Origin: Rhodopirellula sp.
GTDB lineage: Bacteria > Planctomycetota > Planctomycetia > Pirellulales > Pirellulaceae
NCBI GenBank assembly: GCA_002689655.1
Contig: NZHC01000119.1
Span: 1 to 64,000 of the forward strand
Length of the DNA: 64,000 nt
Direction of reading: 5' to 3'
The position numbers and the translations under genes were made by a program. Position 1 is the stretch's first letter. Each line of letters opens with the position of its first letter. Shown here piece after piece: positions 34,261-42,271 of the stretch. The notes under the pieces are model-generated. The model saw nothing but the letters and a program-made list of their open reading frames with translations. It was not told where the DNA came from and made no database searches.

Positions 34261-34885
34261 AGTAGTCTCCCTGAGTTTGATTCAAGGTCATGATACACCG
34301 AGCAGCATGAAATTTCAGTGATGTGGCCGTTGCTTTATGTGCTCGATTTAAATTTTGCCTTCGATCCGCCGCAGAGTAGAAGATTTGCTCTCACAGGTGA
34401 AATGCCCTGCAAGCACGCAATGGCAGGCGGTCGATCGCATCCTACTTGTTGTCTGAACACGCGAATTTCTGTAACGCTGCAAGACTATTCGACAGGGTCC
34501 AAGGTGTGGAAAGCAGTGCGGCCAAATGATCGTTTTGGATTTATCTTAAATCGAAGAGTTTTGCTCGAGTTGAATTGGTGTGTGCATGGTCATGTGAATG
34601 GATGCACATGCCATTCCGAACGGCCTCCTTGTTAGGAAGTGCGAGGATCGTGGATGATGTTTGCATTGATGGAATGTTTTTCGTTGCCACTGAGGTCGAC
34701 CAGCTTGATGTTCTCGAGGGACACATCGACATGGTAGAATCATGGATACAAACAATAACAACCTACTTTCTTGTCAAATGCCCCACACCTGTTCTGGCTC
34801 CTGAAAACATAGGAACATTCCCCCTTCAGGGCGCTAAACCTCTTATGCATTTTTTAAACGCAGCGAATTCTTATCGGAAAATAGA
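34261..34885. promoter_or_regulatory. Divergent 625-bp spacer
   Basis: Lies between the sulfatase (minus) and the nucleotide kinase (plus). Track ORFs of 105 and 119 residues on the plus strand lack recognisable features. On the minus strand a 35-codon piece (about 34625-34730) reads LENIKLVDLSGNEKHSINAN before a stop, which looks protein-like and may be the end of a lost gene. No firm promoter could be assigned. Confidence 0.35.
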
Positions 34886-35923
34886 ATGGCCGGAACAGAT
34901 GGACACAAACCAAATACTTTCTTCATTGAAGTAGCGGGTGCTGGGCTACCCGAAGTCGATGGCCTGTACGTACCATCAACGGCACCACCTGCCACATCAG
35001 AATCCGGTACCGTTTCCAGTCTTGGCTATTGGAACGGGAAATTGGCATGGGACCGTGCTGATGGAAAATCGGCTCGCAGTCCCGCATTGTCATATTCAAA
35101 CAGCTACAAGTCGTGGCGCATCTGCCGCTTGGATGGTCATCTTGCGTACGATATGACATGTGACGACGAGATACCTCCAAGTGATCGAGTATGGCATGTC
35201 TATAAAAAGGGTGTTGCCCCTGCCCCCAGCGTGATAGTCCATCACTTTGATCCAAGGTTGCCGTGTCCCAAGCCGAACGTTGTGTTTGTTCTTGGAGGAC
35301 CGGGAGCTGGCAAAGGAACCATGTGTGAACTTGCTGAGTCACAACTTGGGTGGAATCACTTGTCGACGGGGGACCTTCTTCGTGCTGAACGCGATGCGGG
35401 TGGAGCAACTGCCGCAACGATTCAGGATTACATTGCAGCGGGTAAGTTGGTGCCAAACGAAGTTGTTGTCACATTGCTGAAGAAAGCGATGGACGAAATT
35501 ATTCGAACGACAGGGAAAAATAACTTTCTGCTTGATGGATTCCCGCGTTCCCTTTCCAATCTGCAAGGATGGTTCGATGTTTTTGGGAAGGATGCTGAGC
35601 TACCAAAAATGTTGTACTTCGAATGTCCTTATGAGGTGTTAAAGCAGCGTATTCTCGGACGAGCCAAGTACACGGGAAGAACAGATGATAATGTCGCGAG
35701 TCTGAAGCTCAGATTCGATACGTTCAAGGAAGAGACGCTGCCCACGGTTGAACTGTTCAAGAGCAAGCACAAGTGTGTTGAAGTGGATACCAGCCAAGAT
35801 CGCCAAGCGGTTTACAAAGTCGTTGTGAGTCACCTTGCCGAATACACTGATCTTCAATTTGCTGTTAGACCACTGTCAGAGCGAGCCGAGATGCTTCTTG
35901 GTTTAAGGCCCTTTCCCAAATAG
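34886..35923 (+). CDS. Eukaryote-like UMP/CMP (adenylate-type) kinase with extra N-terminal module
   Basis: Residues ~130-325 are a complete nucleoside monophosphate kinase: P-loop VFVLGGPGAGKGT, LSTGDLLRAER, the NMP-binding region KLVPNEVVVTLLKKAM, FLLDGFPRSLSNLQGW, and the lid-side TGRTDDNVASLKLR. The strings VVFVLGGPGAGKGT, DGFPR-x-x-x-NLQGW and GR-x-DDN are those of eukaryotic UMP-CMP kinases rather than of bacterial Adk or Cmk, and the short lid agrees. Residues ~10-115 form a separate module (VAGAGLPEVDGLYVP, YSNSYKSWRICRLDGHLAYD, RVWHVYKKG). It resembles a small domain I associate with unicellular algal proteins, from memory and unverified. No neighbour suggests a pathway. Acquisition from a eukaryote is inferred. 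Confidence 0.85.
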   Translation: MAGTDGHKPNTFFIEVAGAGLPEVDGLYVPSTAPPATSESGTVSSLGYWNGKLAWDRADGKSARSPALSYSNSYKSWRICRLDGHLAYDMTCDDEIPPSDRVWHVYKKGVAPAPSVIVHHFDPRLPCPKPNVVFVLGGPGAGKGTMCELAESQLGWNHLSTGDLLRAERDAGGATAATIQDYIAAGKLVPNEVVVTLLKKAMDEIIRTTGKNNFLLDGFPRSLSNLQGWFDVFGKDAELPKMLYFECPYEVLKQRILGRAKYTGRTDDNVASLKLRFDTFKEETLPTVELFKSKHKCVEVDTSQDRQAVYKVVVSHLAEYTDLQFAVRPLSERAEMLLGLRPFPK

Positions 35924-36088
35924 GAAGCATGATGCGTCCGCAAGAGAACGTTGTGCGTTAAGGATATCTGAATGCCTTTTGATCGGAAATCGGGGCAGCG
36001 GGCTTTCTTATTGATCCCGCCGCCTTTAAGTCGTGATGAGCTGATGTGGGCAGGACAACTGTTCGGTTTTTCGTGTCATGGCTGCGCG

Positions 36089-38413
36089 TTACTGTGTCGC
36101 GTTAAGTACAACGACTGTTTTGAAAGCTGAGGGAGCGGCGACCAGAGTACCATCGTTGCTGACAGCAATCGCTTGGACGTTAAAATGCTTGCCGATATGG
36201 TTGGTTTGGACTTTTGCCATCTGGTCGCAATCCCAAGCATGAATCACGCCGTTCGCACCGCTCAAGAGGTGGCGGTTGTCAGGTGCAAACGACATGGACC
36301 AGTTGATGCCGTCTCCTTCCATCACGCCCAATTTGCGGCTATTTACCAAGTCCCAGATAACGATCTTATAGCTGTCGCCCGTGGCCAGCTTGGATCCGTC
36401 AGGTGAAAAAGCCGCTGCTTGCCCGGAAACGTGAGATTTTGCGACTTCAAAGGTGGCAATCACTTTCTCTTGAGGAACAGAATAAACTTTCAATGTCTTT
36501 CCATCAGTCGCCATCAACTGGTCACCTGAGGGAGAGATGTGAGTTGCTTTGATCTTGCCGTCGAATCCATCGATGGTGGCAATGGGTTGGCCTGTTTCAA
36601 GTTCCCAGTATCGTGCAACGTTCTCTCTTTCACCAGAGAAAGCAAATTTGCTATCTGCTGACAGTGCCAAAGTGGTGATCTCACTATTGTGCAATTTGTG
36701 CTGGCCTTTGAGTTCCAGTTTGCCGTTGCCGTCAGCTAGATAAACTTCGAAGACTCCTTTGTAACCTCCTAATACTACGTACTCACTGTTCTTACTGAAC
36801 CCGCAGACTAAGATATTGCCCATGTGATCCATGCGTTCAGAATCGATCAGCTTTTGACCGCTATTGAGATCAACAAGCGTTGCGGAAGAACCTGACCGTC
36901 CGATCAGCATGAATCGATTTTTTGGGCAGATCGCTACGGACTTGGCCCCCCAGCCGAGGTCATCAATTGTCAACTTGGGTCGCATGGATCGTAAGTAGTC
37001 AATATCTGACGAAATGGCCACACCATCGATGACATCCCCAAATGGATTGTCAGCTTCCATGGCTTGTTTTTGTTCTTCTTGCTGCAGATGCTCCTGGTCA
37101 GCGTCACTTAGCTTTTCAAGTGGAATCGAGATCGTACGCTGATCCGCCCGCTTGAGAAAAATGTTGTCTCCTTCCCGCTTGACGAATTGTGCCTCAATAC
37201 CGAATTTGCCAGTCTGGTCAGACCACTTACGTACTGACCCCAGTTGCGGTGCTTTCACCGGCATCTTGGGTGATGACGTAGATCCAAGTTTTGGTGAGCT
37301 TGAGGTATTGGCTAGCCCGGCCACCATCTTCATGGAGCCAGACGCGTTGCTAAGAGAAGCGGTCTTACTCCCGAGATTAGCCACATTTGCAGCGAATCCG
37401 GCCTTGGCCTGTTCGTTGTCTTGGTCAGTCAGAGTCCTGTTGAGAATAGCTAACTCGTTGAGTGGTACAAATTCAACTTTACTTTTCCCGTATTGACGAC
37501 TTAACACACGAACAGAGACGTTGTCCGTGCTCAGAAAGAATACATCTACCCAACTGCCATATCGCTCCCATTTCAAAGGGGAGCCTTGGGCAAGAGCCAT
37601 GTCTGCACTGAACGCGGTCGTATCGTTTTCCAACACAAGATCGCCGTCGGCTAACGTCCGGAACTTGTTTGAAAATTGGCCCGGATTGGATTCGATGTCG
37701 CGTTGGGTTTGTTGGGAAACCGCAATCCAGTCAGCTCTTGCAAGTGTGAGAAGTCGCATGGCATCATCGGCCTTGACCTTGACGGTACTGGATGTCGGAA
37801 GACTTACGACCACACCACTTTTCCACTCGCCGCCGCGACCCAACATGATCGGAGCTCCCGGTACGAGTTGCGTCGTCGCAGTCCCGCGTATGTATCCAGA
37901 AGGAAGGGTTTTGGGAGGCAAACTGGCAATTCTACGACGCTCGATCTCGTCGCGTTCTTCCTGAGTTAGTTCGCGGACCGGAACATTCACTTTAGGCGAA
38001 CCACCCCGCAATATATTTGAGACGAGTTGTTTCTTTTTTGTGCTTAGATCAACAATGAAATAGAATGCGATGCCATCGTCCTGATTCCGATTGATAATTG
38101 ATCTGGCACGTCCAAACATATCTCGCAAATTGATGGTTCCAGATTCTTTAATCTGAATCGGTAATCCCATCACTGACACTAGACCTTGATTGGTGTTTAT
38201 CTGAAGTCTGGCTTGCCCCTTACCCTCAGAGACTTGTCGATAATCAAAGGACATTCCATCCCCTGTGATTCCGGTATTCATCCTGAAATTTGACAACTTA
38301 TAACGGACGGTTCCATCGGATGGCTTGATCAGATCTTCGCCACTGCAAAAAAGTGCGGGCAGTGAGACAGCGAGAAAAATAACCAATCGCATACGTTTTA
38401 GAATGAAATTCAT
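36089..38413 (-). CDS. Exported SHD1 plus WD40 repeat protein
   Basis: About 774 residues from ATG 38413, which follows AAAGGGG and starts a signal peptide (MNFILKRMRLVIFLAVSLPALFCSGE). The N-terminal half is a planctomycete-specific beta-rich region. An SHD1 (Sla1 homology 1) domain follows: RKWSDQTGKFGIEAQFVKREGDN... ISIPLEKLSDADQEHL. The C-terminal ~270 residues are WD40-type blades: KNSEYVVLGGYKGVFEVY, SADSKFAFSGERENVARYWELETGQ, SPDGSKLATGDSYKIVIWDL, NRHLLSGANGVIHAWD. These combinations are common in planctomycetes and probably bind peptides or other proteins at the cell surface. The track start at 38500 is too early. Confidence 0.85.
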   Translation of the reverse strand: MNFILKRMRLVIFLAVSLPALFCSGEDLIKPSDGTVRYKLSNFRMNTGITGDGMSFDYRQVSEGKGQARLQINTNQGLVSVMGLPIQIKESGTINLRDMFGRARSIINRNQDDGIAFYFIVDLSTKKKQLVSNILRGGSPKVNVPVRELTQEERDEIERRRIASLPPKTLPSGYIRGTATTQLVPGAPIMLGRGGEWKSGVVVSLPTSSTVKVKADDAMRLLTLARADWIAVSQQTQRDIESNPGQFSNKFRTLADGDLVLENDTTAFSADMALAQGSPLKWERYGSWVDVFFLSTDNVSVRVLSRQYGKSKVEFVPLNELAILNRTLTDQDNEQAKAGFAANVANLGSKTASLSNASGSMKMVAGLANTSSSPKLGSTSSPKMPVKAPQLGSVRKWSDQTGKFGIEAQFVKREGDNIFLKRADQRTISIPLEKLSDADQEHLQQEEQKQAMEADNPFGDVIDGVAISSDIDYLRSMRPKLTIDDLGWGAKSVAICPKNRFMLIGRSGSSATLVDLNSGQKLIDSERMDHMGNILVCGFSKNSEYVVLGGYKGVFEVYLADGNGKLELKGQHKLHNSEITTLALSADSKFAFSGERENVARYWELETGQPIATIDGFDGKIKATHISPSGDQLMATDGKTLKVYSVPQEKVIATFEVAKSHVSGQAAAFSPDGSKLATGDSYKIVIWDLVNSRKLGVMEGDGINWSMSFAPDNRHLLSGANGVIHAWDCDQMAKVQTNHIGKHFNVQAIAVSNDGTLVAAPSAFKTVVVLNATQ

Positions 38414-39095
38414 ATGAATCGCCCCTTTAATATGAATCGAAGCCGCGTTTAGCGTTCTTGCCTTCGAAAGTCTATCAGTTTTGTTGGCGTGGCTTCTCAT
38501 TCGGTGAAAAGTAGCCGTGCGGTAATAGGGTAATTATCAACAAAAAGTTTCACTCTAGGCAACAGAGTTAGCGGTGAGTCTTTGATTCGAAGTTAAACCT
38601 AGTCGGGTACGGGTATCAGCAAATTTGGCGAATCACCAAATTCGGAAACACCGTTCCGTTGAGTTGGGGGATCTCAGGTTTGTATTGAGCAGGGCGATAG
38701 CCCACATTTTGTAGCTCTCCGGAGTGGGAATGCTTGGTGGGTCTGGTTGCACGTCAAGGGACGCGGCGGGTGGCTTTGTGGCGGGGTCCGTGGCAAGAAC
38801 GCTCCATTTATGAGAGTTCTCCATCGTTTGAATTTTCCGAATTCGTTAAGGAGACTGAGTCATTCAAATCGCGGGAACTTATTCCACCTCGTCAAGATCA
38901 GTCGCCGAGATTCAGTACCGAGCCCCAGACTTCATTCCTTAGGCATCTCGGCCTGCAAATCCGCCGTATTTCCTGTGTTTGGATTTTTTTAGAAATTGCG
39001 CGCCCAAGTGATTGTTTGCTGACGCTTCGATTCTTGCCTCCTGCTTATGACCGCAATCGGAGGCGTGTCGAATTTTCACTCCGGAGTACTAGCAG
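38414..39095. promoter_or_regulatory. Divergent 680-bp spacer with an inverted repeat
   Basis: Separates SHD1-WD40 (minus) from the acyltransferase cluster (plus). AATTTGG-CGAATCA-CCAAATT at 38622-38642 is a perfect 7-bp inverted repeat and could be a regulator site. Track ORFs of 63, 81 and 121 residues here lack protein features. GGAG nine bases before 39096 is the ribosome site of the first cluster gene. Confidence 0.4.
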
Positions 39096-39731
39096 ATGAG
39101 CCGCCGCAAGACTGTCACCCTTGAACTCGCCGCCAGCAGCGAACGAAAACGCTCGATCAGAGATTTTCGACGCCAATGCTATTCATTGATGGGAAGAACT
39201 GACCTTCTTCAAGAGGAGGGCGCGGGAGGTCATGTGCAACAACGGCTTGATGATGAGTTGCATCTGATCGAGGCGAGGTTGGGAGACGAAACGGTTGGTA
39301 CCATTCGCTGGGGTACCTATATCAGTGTCGCTGGAGATGATCAGTACGCGGATTCGATAATCCAGAACAAAACTGGCCTTCCCAACAGTGAACCTGAGAG
39401 CTTCAGTCGTACGGATCGGCTGATCATTCATCCCAAGTATCGGCGTGGCACGGTACTTATTGGGATGGCAAGATTTTGCCTTCGTTTGGCAATTGAGGCG
39501 GGAAGTCAATTTGATCTCTGTTGGTCAGAGAAACCCTTGACGCGAGTTTACCAGCGGCTGGGTTATAGCGTTTTGCCACAGCGACTCGTGAATGCCCGGT
39601 CAGTCACGCTGTACCCCCAGATCCTGAATATTCAACAGTTTGCTGAACGTTGGTCCGCTCGGACTGCCGTACGACAGCAATCTCTAGCCACTCACCAATT
39701 CGATCAGAACCAGCTCAGTACCTCATGCTGA
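39096..39731 (+). CDS. GNAT/FeeM-like acyltransferase
   Basis: A soluble protein of 211 residues with the layout of GNAT-fold N-acyltransferases of the FeeM/autoinducer-synthase type. It has an N-terminal FRRQCYSLMGR helix, an acidic DDELHLIEARLGDETVGTIRWG strand pair (the D-x-x-D/ARL-G-x-VGTIR pattern), then FSRTDRLIIHPKYRRGTVLIGMARFCLRLA (acetyl/acyl-carrier binding region) and YQRLGYSVLP. FeeM enzymes join fatty acyl chains to amino acids; that reaction is inferred, not shown. It begins a three-gene plus-strand run with a methyltransferase and a fatty acid desaturase. Confidence 0.6.
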   Translation: MSRRKTVTLELAASSERKRSIRDFRRQCYSLMGRTDLLQEEGAGGHVQQRLDDELHLIEARLGDETVGTIRWGTYISVAGDDQYADSIIQNKTGLPNSEPESFSRTDRLIIHPKYRRGTVLIGMARFCLRLAIEAGSQFDLCWSEKPLTRVYQRLGYSVLPQRLVNARSVTLYPQILNIQQFAERWSARTAVRQQSLATHQFDQNQLSTSC

Positions 39732-39859
39732 TGCAGAACAGCAGATAAATCCTGTCTGCAATTTCCCGACTACCAAATTCTAAACATCTGAAATCCCATT
39801 CATTTAAATTTCACGCCGGGATCACAATTCCTGGCTGCCTTGCAAAGGACTTTTTTGAT

Positions 39860-40693
39860 ATGTCAAAAATTCAGGGACAACGAGTCTGCGGACCGAACCT
39901 CGGCACTTATTCATTTGATGAATTCGACGAAAAGAAACAGGAACTAGCCCGCCTGAAAGAACAGGCAACTTCGTTCTGGGAACAGGAAAAGGCAGTATTG
40001 GTTGCGCATGGTATTCAGGAGTGTTGCAACATTCTTGATCTTGCCTGTGGCCCAGGAGTGGTCACTCGCAAAATCAAGTCACTTGTGCCTGACAGTCATG
40101 TGACAGGAGTGGATCTCAATGAATCACTCCTGCAGGTTGCCATCAATGATTCACAGCAAGACGGCTGTGAGACGCCTACATTTCGTAAAGCAGATTGCAC
40201 AAACTTGCCGTTCGAGGCATCTTCGTTCGATTTCGTTTATGCAAGATTTCTGTTTCAGCACCTTAGTACTCCTGTCACTGCAGTTGCTGAAATCAAACGA
40301 GTTCTGAAGCCGGGCGGCCGCGTCCTGATCGTGGATGTTGATGATCGCGATCTGGATGTTACACCAGCGTGTTCTTCCTTTGAACAATTGACAAGAGCGG
40401 CCGGAGTCTTTCAAACCGAAGGCGGTGGTAATCGACACGTTGGACGAACACTCGATGGTTTACTGAAATCTCATCACTTTGCCAACGTGAATCGACAGGT
40501 AGAGGTCATGAGTAGTGAACAGATTGGTCTCGAATCATTTTTCAGAATGACGACACAGTTCAAAATTGAACAGTTGCCAGAAGATCTAGCGGCGGAGATG
40601 CGGGAACTACTTCCAGAAATGCGTCGCCAATTGGCCTCTGTGAACGCAACGATCTCGGCAGGTATTCACGTCGCGAGTGGTCTCGCCTGTTGA
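39860..40693 (+). CDS. Class I SAM-dependent methyltransferase
   Basis: A 277-residue Rossmann-fold methyltransferase. Motif I is ILDLACGPGVVTRKI; motif II ends at VTGVDLNESLL; the post-II FRKADCTNLPFEASSFDFVYARF and the motif-III-like KPGGRVLIVDVDD follow. This order matches the UbiE/Methyltransf_11/25 group that methylates small molecules. AAAGGA lies ten bases before the ATG. Second gene of the acyltransferase/methyltransferase/desaturase run, 128 bases after the first gene. The substrate is unknown; a lipid or N-acyl product of its neighbours is a reasonable guess. Confidence 0.85.
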   Translation: MSKIQGQRVCGPNLGTYSFDEFDEKKQELARLKEQATSFWEQEKAVLVAHGIQECCNILDLACGPGVVTRKIKSLVPDSHVTGVDLNESLLQVAINDSQQDGCETPTFRKADCTNLPFEASSFDFVYARFLFQHLSTPVTAVAEIKRVLKPGGRVLIVDVDDRDLDVTPACSSFEQLTRAAGVFQTEGGGNRHVGRTLDGLLKSHHFANVNRQVEVMSSEQIGLESFFRMTTQFKIEQLPEDLAAEMRELLPEMRRQLASVNATISAGIHVASGLAC

Positions 40694-40753
40694 ATCAGAA
40701 CATTTGCAGAACACCTTCCACCTGAACAAACAACCTAGCACGAGAAGACAGCC

Positions 40754-41728
40754 ATGAGCCAGAACAAGAAATCCCATCGACCTGGGGAACTTAAACTGCA
40801 GGGGGCTGGTGTCAGTACCAGTGACGTTCAGCGTCAGTTGAAACAACTCGCCAAACCGGTGGTTTGGCGAGTGGCCGTGGCATTGGCGATGGATTGGATG
40901 ATCATCCTCGCCACGATGCTTTGTGCAGCGATTTGGCCAACTTGGTGGGTCTGTCTGACAAGTGTCCTGGTGATCGGGACGCGACAACACGCACTCGGTG
41001 TTCTCGGGCATGAAGCAGCGCATTACACGGTGACTCGGCGGCGGAAGGTCAATGATGCCATCGGCATGGTGCTTTGTTTTTGGCCGCTTGGCGGATCGCT
41101 CACTGGTTATCGTCGCTTCCATCACCGCCATCACCGCCACCTCGGCACAGAGCATGATCCTGAGAGGCATTTTTTCCAGTCCAGCGAGTGGAGAATTCCT
41201 GTGAAAGCAGGTGCTCCTGCTTGGCGATTTATCAAGGGCTGTCTAGGAATGCAACTGCTTGATTATGCAAAGTTGATTCGTAGCCTGCTGCCACAAACAA
41301 AAACTGAGTGGGTTGGTATCCCAATATGGTGGGCGTGCTTCGCATTGACATTGTGGATGCTGGACAGCCTTTGGTTGTTAGGTCTTTATGCAATCGCTAT
41401 TCCAACAGTGTTTTGGGCCTTGATCGAACTGCGGGGATGGACCGAGCATCGTGGCATTGCTGAGACCCATCGCTATCAGACTCATTGGTTGTTGCAGCAG
41501 ATCCTCTTTCCCCACAACGTGTGGATGCATTACGAACATCATCAGTGGTGTTATATTCCCTTTTACAATCTTTCCCGTGCTAGAGCATTGGATGAAAAAA
41601 CACCCGTCGTGCAACTGAAAGAGGTGTTTGATTTTCTCGGCGTGACAGATCACGACAGGTATGCCAATGCCAATGGCTATCAGTTGACTCCTGATCATTT
41701 TCTTGATCACGGGCTTCGCAGTACCTGA
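40754..41728 (+). CDS. Membrane fatty acid desaturase
   Basis: Integral-membrane di-iron desaturase/hydroxylase. The three histidine clusters are plain: GHEAAHY (H-x3-H), RRFHHRHHRHLGTEHDPE (H-x2-HH), and MHYEHHQW (H-x2-HH), with four hydrophobic segments between. The 324-residue length and spacing fit PF00487-type acyl-lipid desaturases and beta-carotene hydroxylase relatives. It introduces a double bond or hydroxyl into a lipid chain using O2. It closes the three-gene cluster, 60 bases after the methyltransferase, with GAGA before the ATG. Confidence 0.88.
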   Translation: MSQNKKSHRPGELKLQGAGVSTSDVQRQLKQLAKPVVWRVAVALAMDWMIILATMLCAAIWPTWWVCLTSVLVIGTRQHALGVLGHEAAHYTVTRRRKVNDAIGMVLCFWPLGGSLTGYRRFHHRHHRHLGTEHDPERHFFQSSEWRIPVKAGAPAWRFIKGCLGMQLLDYAKLIRSLLPQTKTEWVGIPIWWACFALTLWMLDSLWLLGLYAIAIPTVFWALIELRGWTEHRGIAETHRYQTHWLLQQILFPHNVWMHYEHHQWCYIPFYNLSRARALDEKTPVVQLKEVFDFLGVTDHDRYANANGYQLTPDHFLDHGLRST

Positions 41729-42271
41729 GGTATCATCGAACGTAAGGGCGATACCATTGGCCAGCAAAATATTGAACCGTTGAAGTCAAATTAAACGACA
41801 CCATGCTGGCGGGAAGGTGTCGAGTATTATCTGGCTTTCAAGTTCAAGAGGGCTTGGAGTTAGGTTTAGTCAAACCCCACATACAACTGTTCGTGTGTTT
41901 GGTCCAGTGTGGCGGACTCTTCGTAAGATTGTTCGTAGCCAGATTCCGAGTGTTGCTCGCTGTGTCGTGCTGATGTAATCTGCCTGTGGGTGTCAAAGAT
42001 TCGCTGGCATCAATCCATTCTTAGTCCCAGCAAAAAAGTATTCAATTGGGCTGGGGGTTACACGTAGTAGTGGCGAGACCACCCGTCGGTGGTAACAACC
42101 GGACGATCTTATTCAATTCAGGTCTAAACACCCTGGTTTGCCTCGAAATGATCCCCTTTTTACTTTCTCGCGTATCGAATGATCCAATTCGTTTCTTTTC
42201 TCGTTGAAAGCTGTCCGTCCGCGATGCAAAGTGGAGATTCAATCCCTAGTTTCGTTGAGCAAAAAAACGCC
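41729..42271. other. Intergenic spacer with a small hairpin
   Basis: No gene is supported. ACCACC-CGTC-GGTGGT at 42078-42093 is a perfect 6-bp stem with a four-base loop, about 180 bases before the peptidase start; it has no following T-run, so it is not an obvious terminator. Confidence 0.4.

Noticed and set aside
34575-34934. 119-residue plus-strand ORF upstream of the UMP/CMP kinase
   Set aside because: It overlaps the kinase start, has no domain or signal peptide, and its composition looks like chance translation.
40607-41170. 187-residue minus ORF across the methyltransferase/desaturase junction
   Set aside because: Antisense to two motif-supported genes and without features of its own.
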